A stretch of 64,000 bases of DNA. Origin: Actinopolyspora alba. Its GTDB lineage: Bacteria > Actinomycetota > Actinomycetes > Mycobacteriales > Pseudonocardiaceae. The position numbers were made by a program, and so were the translations under genes. Every line of letters begins with the position of its first letter. Position 1 is the stretch's first letter. The stretch spans positions 186,001 to 250,000 of the forward strand of contig NZ_FOMZ01000001.1 of the NCBI RefSeq assembly GCF_900112765.1, given 5' to 3'. Below are positions 60,625-64,000 of this stretch, in pieces. Below the pieces are notes generated by a model. It saw only the letters and a program-made list of their open reading frames with translations, searched no databases and was not told where the DNA came from.

Positions 60625-62160
60625 ATGCAGAGTCCGGAAACGGAAGTCGGTCCTGCCGAGGACTTCACCGAGCACTTCGACAGCATCCGGTCGCTGGCCC
60701 GCGACGGCGACAACGCGGGCGCGATCGAGTTGGCCGACGGGATAGCCGCTGCCGCGACCGATCCGCTGGTGGTCTGCCGGGCCCTGGTGCTCAAGCTCGG
60801 CAGGCTGTTCAACCTGGGCCGTGTCCAGGAGTGCCCCGCGGTGTTGGACCGGGCCTTCGGCGTGCTGTCCGAACGGCGGGCACCCGCGCTGCGGGGCCAC
60901 CTGCACGCGCTGGCGGGGATCATCGCCGCATCCGACTCGTTGGAACGCTGCGTGCGGCACCTGGTGCAGGCGGAGCGCGAACTGGACACCGAGCGGGGAC
61001 CGACCGAGGACACCGTCACCGCCCGCCACGATCTGGCGGTGACCTACTCCTACCTCGGATTCCACGCCCAGGCCGCGCCGCTGGCCGAACGCTGTTACCG
61101 CGCCGGGCAGGCTCTCGGGTTGCCCAGCGGCGACCACGCGCTGCCCGAAGTGGCGGTGCGCTGGGCGGTTTCGGCGGATCACCTGGGCGACACCGAGAGC
61201 TGCGTCGACATGCTGCGACGGGTGCTGCGGACCTGGGCCGATCGCACCGAACCGCGTCGGCTCTGGCCCGCGGAGCAGTACTACTACGGCTACGCGGCGG
61301 TGCGGCTGCGGGCGCTCGGCGAACGGGCCGAGGTGGATCCCGCGCTGTTCACCGCCGAGGAGCACGGCTGGGAGGTGGCGGACCTGCGGATGCTGGCCGC
61401 GGCCTGCGAATCGATAGCCGAGGGCGACACCGCGGCGGCACTGCGCGGCCTCGACCGCCCGACCAGCCCCTACACGCTGGGAAGCGCCGAACCGCACCGG
61501 TTGCGTGCTCTGGCACACGCCGCGGACGGGAACCATCGCGCCGCCAGGGAAGCGGACCGGGAGGCCATCAGGACGGCCACCAGTGGCACCGGACAGCTGC
61601 GTGATCGGCTGGTGGACGGGACCAGGGCGCAGCTCGACCACGAGGCGCTGCGTCGCACCGTGGAGCAGTACGCCTCGGAGGCGCTCACCGATCCGCTCAC
61701 CGGGCTGCCCAACCGCAGGCACTTCGACCGCTACGTGGCGCGGTTGACCGAGGAGGGCAGCGATGCCGCGGTGGGAGTCATCGACCTGGACGGTTTCAAG
61801 GCGGTCAACACGGTCTACGGCCACCTCTCGGGCGATCTGGTGCTGCAACGCGTGGCGGCCATCCTCGCCAGGACCCTCCGGCAGGGGGATTTCGTCGCGC
61901 GTTACGGCGGTGACGAGTTCGTCGCGGTACTGCCGCGTACCGACCTCTCGGACGCACACCGCATCGGGGCCCGGATAGCGAGCGCGGTGGCGGACGGCGA
62001 CTGGGACGCGCTGGTGGCGGGCACTCCGGTTTCGGTCACGATCGGGTGGGCCGATCTGACGGAACCGTTCGGGTTGTCCGGCACCCTCGAAACGGCGGAC
62101 AGGGCCATGTTGAGCCGCAAGCGGGCGAACCGGGAGACGGTGGCCGCCGAGACCCCGTAA
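60625..62160 (+). CDS. TPR-like sensor fused to GGDEF diguanylate cyclase
   Basis: 511 residues, cytoplasmic, no membrane helix. The N-terminal ~340 residues are helical repeats of TPR type (for example AIELADGIAAAATDPLVVCRA, TARHDLAVTYSYLGFHAQAAPLAERCY, AVRWAVSADHLGDTESCVDML). The C-terminal GGDEF domain (~355-505) has DPLTGLPNRRHFD, GVIDLDGFKAVN, active-site GGDEF and, five residues before it, RQGD, an intact RxxD inhibitory site. It should make c-di-GMP and be product-inhibited, with the repeats as regulator-binding sensor. ATG at 60625 with AGGGA upstream. Confidence 0.9.
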   Translation: MQSPETEVGPAEDFTEHFDSIRSLARDGDNAGAIELADGIAAAATDPLVVCRALVLKLGRLFNLGRVQECPAVLDRAFGVLSERRAPALRGHLHALAGIIAASDSLERCVRHLVQAERELDTERGPTEDTVTARHDLAVTYSYLGFHAQAAPLAERCYRAGQALGLPSGDHALPEVAVRWAVSADHLGDTESCVDMLRRVLRTWADRTEPRRLWPAEQYYYGYAAVRLRALGERAEVDPALFTAEEHGWEVADLRMLAAACESIAEGDTAAALRGLDRPTSPYTLGSAEPHRLRALAHAADGNHRAAREADREAIRTATSGTGQLRDRLVDGTRAQLDHEALRRTVEQYASEALTDPLTGLPNRRHFDRYVARLTEEGSDAAVGVIDLDGFKAVNTVYGHLSGDLVLQRVAAILARTLRQGDFVARYGGDEFVAVLPRTDLSDAHRIGARIASAVADGDWDALVAGTPVSVTIGWADLTEPFGLSGTLETADRAMLSRKRANRETVAAETP

Positions 62161-62207
62161 CGGGTGGGTGTCCGATGTCCCGGCACCGCTAGTGAGAAGG
62201 TGGGGTC

Positions 62208-62693
62208 ATGAGCAACCGCGGCAGCGAGCCGGATTCCGAGCAGTCTCCCGATATGCCTCCGCCGGTGGAGCTTCCCGACGAGCTGGTGGAAGGCGCGGAC
62301 CGTTCGATCAACATCGGCGGCGAGCCCACCACGGGAGGCAGGGCCTCCGCTTTCGCGGGGGCGGAGCCGGAGGCCTACGTGGCGGTGCTGGTAACGGAGT
62401 CGACCTCGGACTCACCCGACTTCCAACCGCTGTACGAGGAGTCGTTCGTGCTGTTGACGGCTCACTCGGAGGAGGAAGCCCACGAGAAGGCGCGCGAGTA
62501 CGGCAAGCAGCAGGAGATCAGTTACCACAACGAGCACCAGCAGCTGGTGACCTGGCGGCTCAAGCACGTCGTGGAGGTCAAGCAGATCGAGGACGCGACC
62601 TTCGACGACGGCTCCGAGCTCTACAGCAGGTTCTTCCGGGACTACGCGCGGTACCGCTCGTTCGAACCGACCCTGGAGGGCGAGGAGCCCTGA
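62208..62693 (+). CDS. DUF4288 family protein
   Basis: 161 residues. An acidic/Pro-rich N-terminal ~55 residues precede the DUF4288 domain: AYVAVLVTESTSDSP, LYEESFVLLTAHSEEEAHEKAREYGKQQ and VTWRLKHVVEVKQIEDATFDDGSELYSRFF. Soluble, function unknown. ATG at 62208 with AGAAGGTGG upstream. Lies between the cyclase and guaB1 on the same strand but with its own ribosome site. Confidence 0.82.
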   Translation: MSNRGSEPDSEQSPDMPPPVELPDELVEGADRSINIGGEPTTGGRASAFAGAEPEAYVAVLVTESTSDSPDFQPLYEESFVLLTAHSEEEAHEKAREYGKQQEISYHNEHQQLVTWRLKHVVEVKQIEDATFDDGSELYSRFFRDYARYRSFEPTLEGEEP

Positions 62694-62816
62694 CCGCCCG
62701 GTTCGGTTCGGGGGCGCGGCTTCGGGTTCGTGGTTTCGCACGAACGCCACGGGCCGGTGGGGGCTGGGACTGGCGAATCGGCACAACATCGCCGTCGACC
62801 GGCCACGTACGGGTGA

Positions 62817-64000
<1,184 letters not shown>

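Noticed and set aside
58785-61019. 744-codon open frame on the minus strand across fumC
   Set aside because: Mirror of fumC and the cyclase; no ribosome site and low-complexity His/Arg/Gly sequence.

Overview
The window is high-GC actinobacterial DNA with strong Shine-Dalgarno sites, frequent GTG/TTG starts and many 4-nt start/stop overlaps. The right-hand end keeps the gene order ispH - small lipid-droplet-type protein - xseA - xseB - DUF4245 - glpX - ferredoxin-NADP reductase/fumC known from Mycobacterium and related mycolata. Together with acidic proteins this suggests a Pseudonocardiales-type organism, possibly a halophile such as Actinopolyspora; that assignment is an inference.

Layout. 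1-2.3 kb: a PaoABC-type molybdenum aldehyde oxidoreductase operon (minus strand, cut by the left edge), then an AraC/GyrI regulator. 3.7-10.6 kb: a visibly AT-richer three-gene iterative polyketide synthase island (AT-ACP; KS - dead KS/CLF - KR - DH; carboxymuconolactone-decarboxylase-like protein) behind a promoter carrying three heptamer repeats at exact 11-bp pitch, as in SARP activator sites. 10.8-12.2 kb: a methyltransferase and a TM2 protein. 12.5-20.5 kb: sugar-acid catabolism (lactate-type permease, kduI-kduD-IclR, GntR, gluconokinase, GntP permease, gluconate 5-dehydrogenase-like SDR). 20.6-28.4 kb: accessory DNA with a low-GC patch, a zinc-finger/BldC-like divergent pair, an XRE-TPR regulator, and a graveyard holding a frameshifted DUF6879 gene, an XRE/DUF5753 gene with an internal deletion, and the tail of a peptide-modifying-type methyltransferase.

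28.5-39.5 kb is housekeeping and DNA repair: ychF, Ada-AlkA fusion plus MGMT, a DUF2252 protein, sbcCD and rmuC. 39.6-49.7 kb is one minus-strand operon: CUT2 ABC transporter (ATPase, permease, lipoprotein), secreted GH172/DUF2961 glycosidase, FucI/AraA-type isomerase and FGGY kinase. It reads as a route from an extracellular furanoside, plausibly D-arabinan, to D-ribulose phosphate. 50-64 kb holds DUF6542, ispH, xseA (apparent CTG start), xseB, glpX, a ferredoxin-NADP reductase, fumC, a TPR-GGDEF diguanylate cyclase, DUF4288 and a guaB1 cut by the right edge.

Beyond genes, a structured intergenic repeat family occurs four times at three loci (32.1-32.7, 41.2-41.5, 57.4-57.7 kb). Each copy is a long nested hairpin preceded by palindromes of the form ATTTC-N4-GAAAT; two more such palindromes lie near 11.7 and 12.4 kb. 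All sit beside gene 3' ends or in convergent gaps. No tRNA, rRNA, CRISPR array, IS element or replication origin was recognised.
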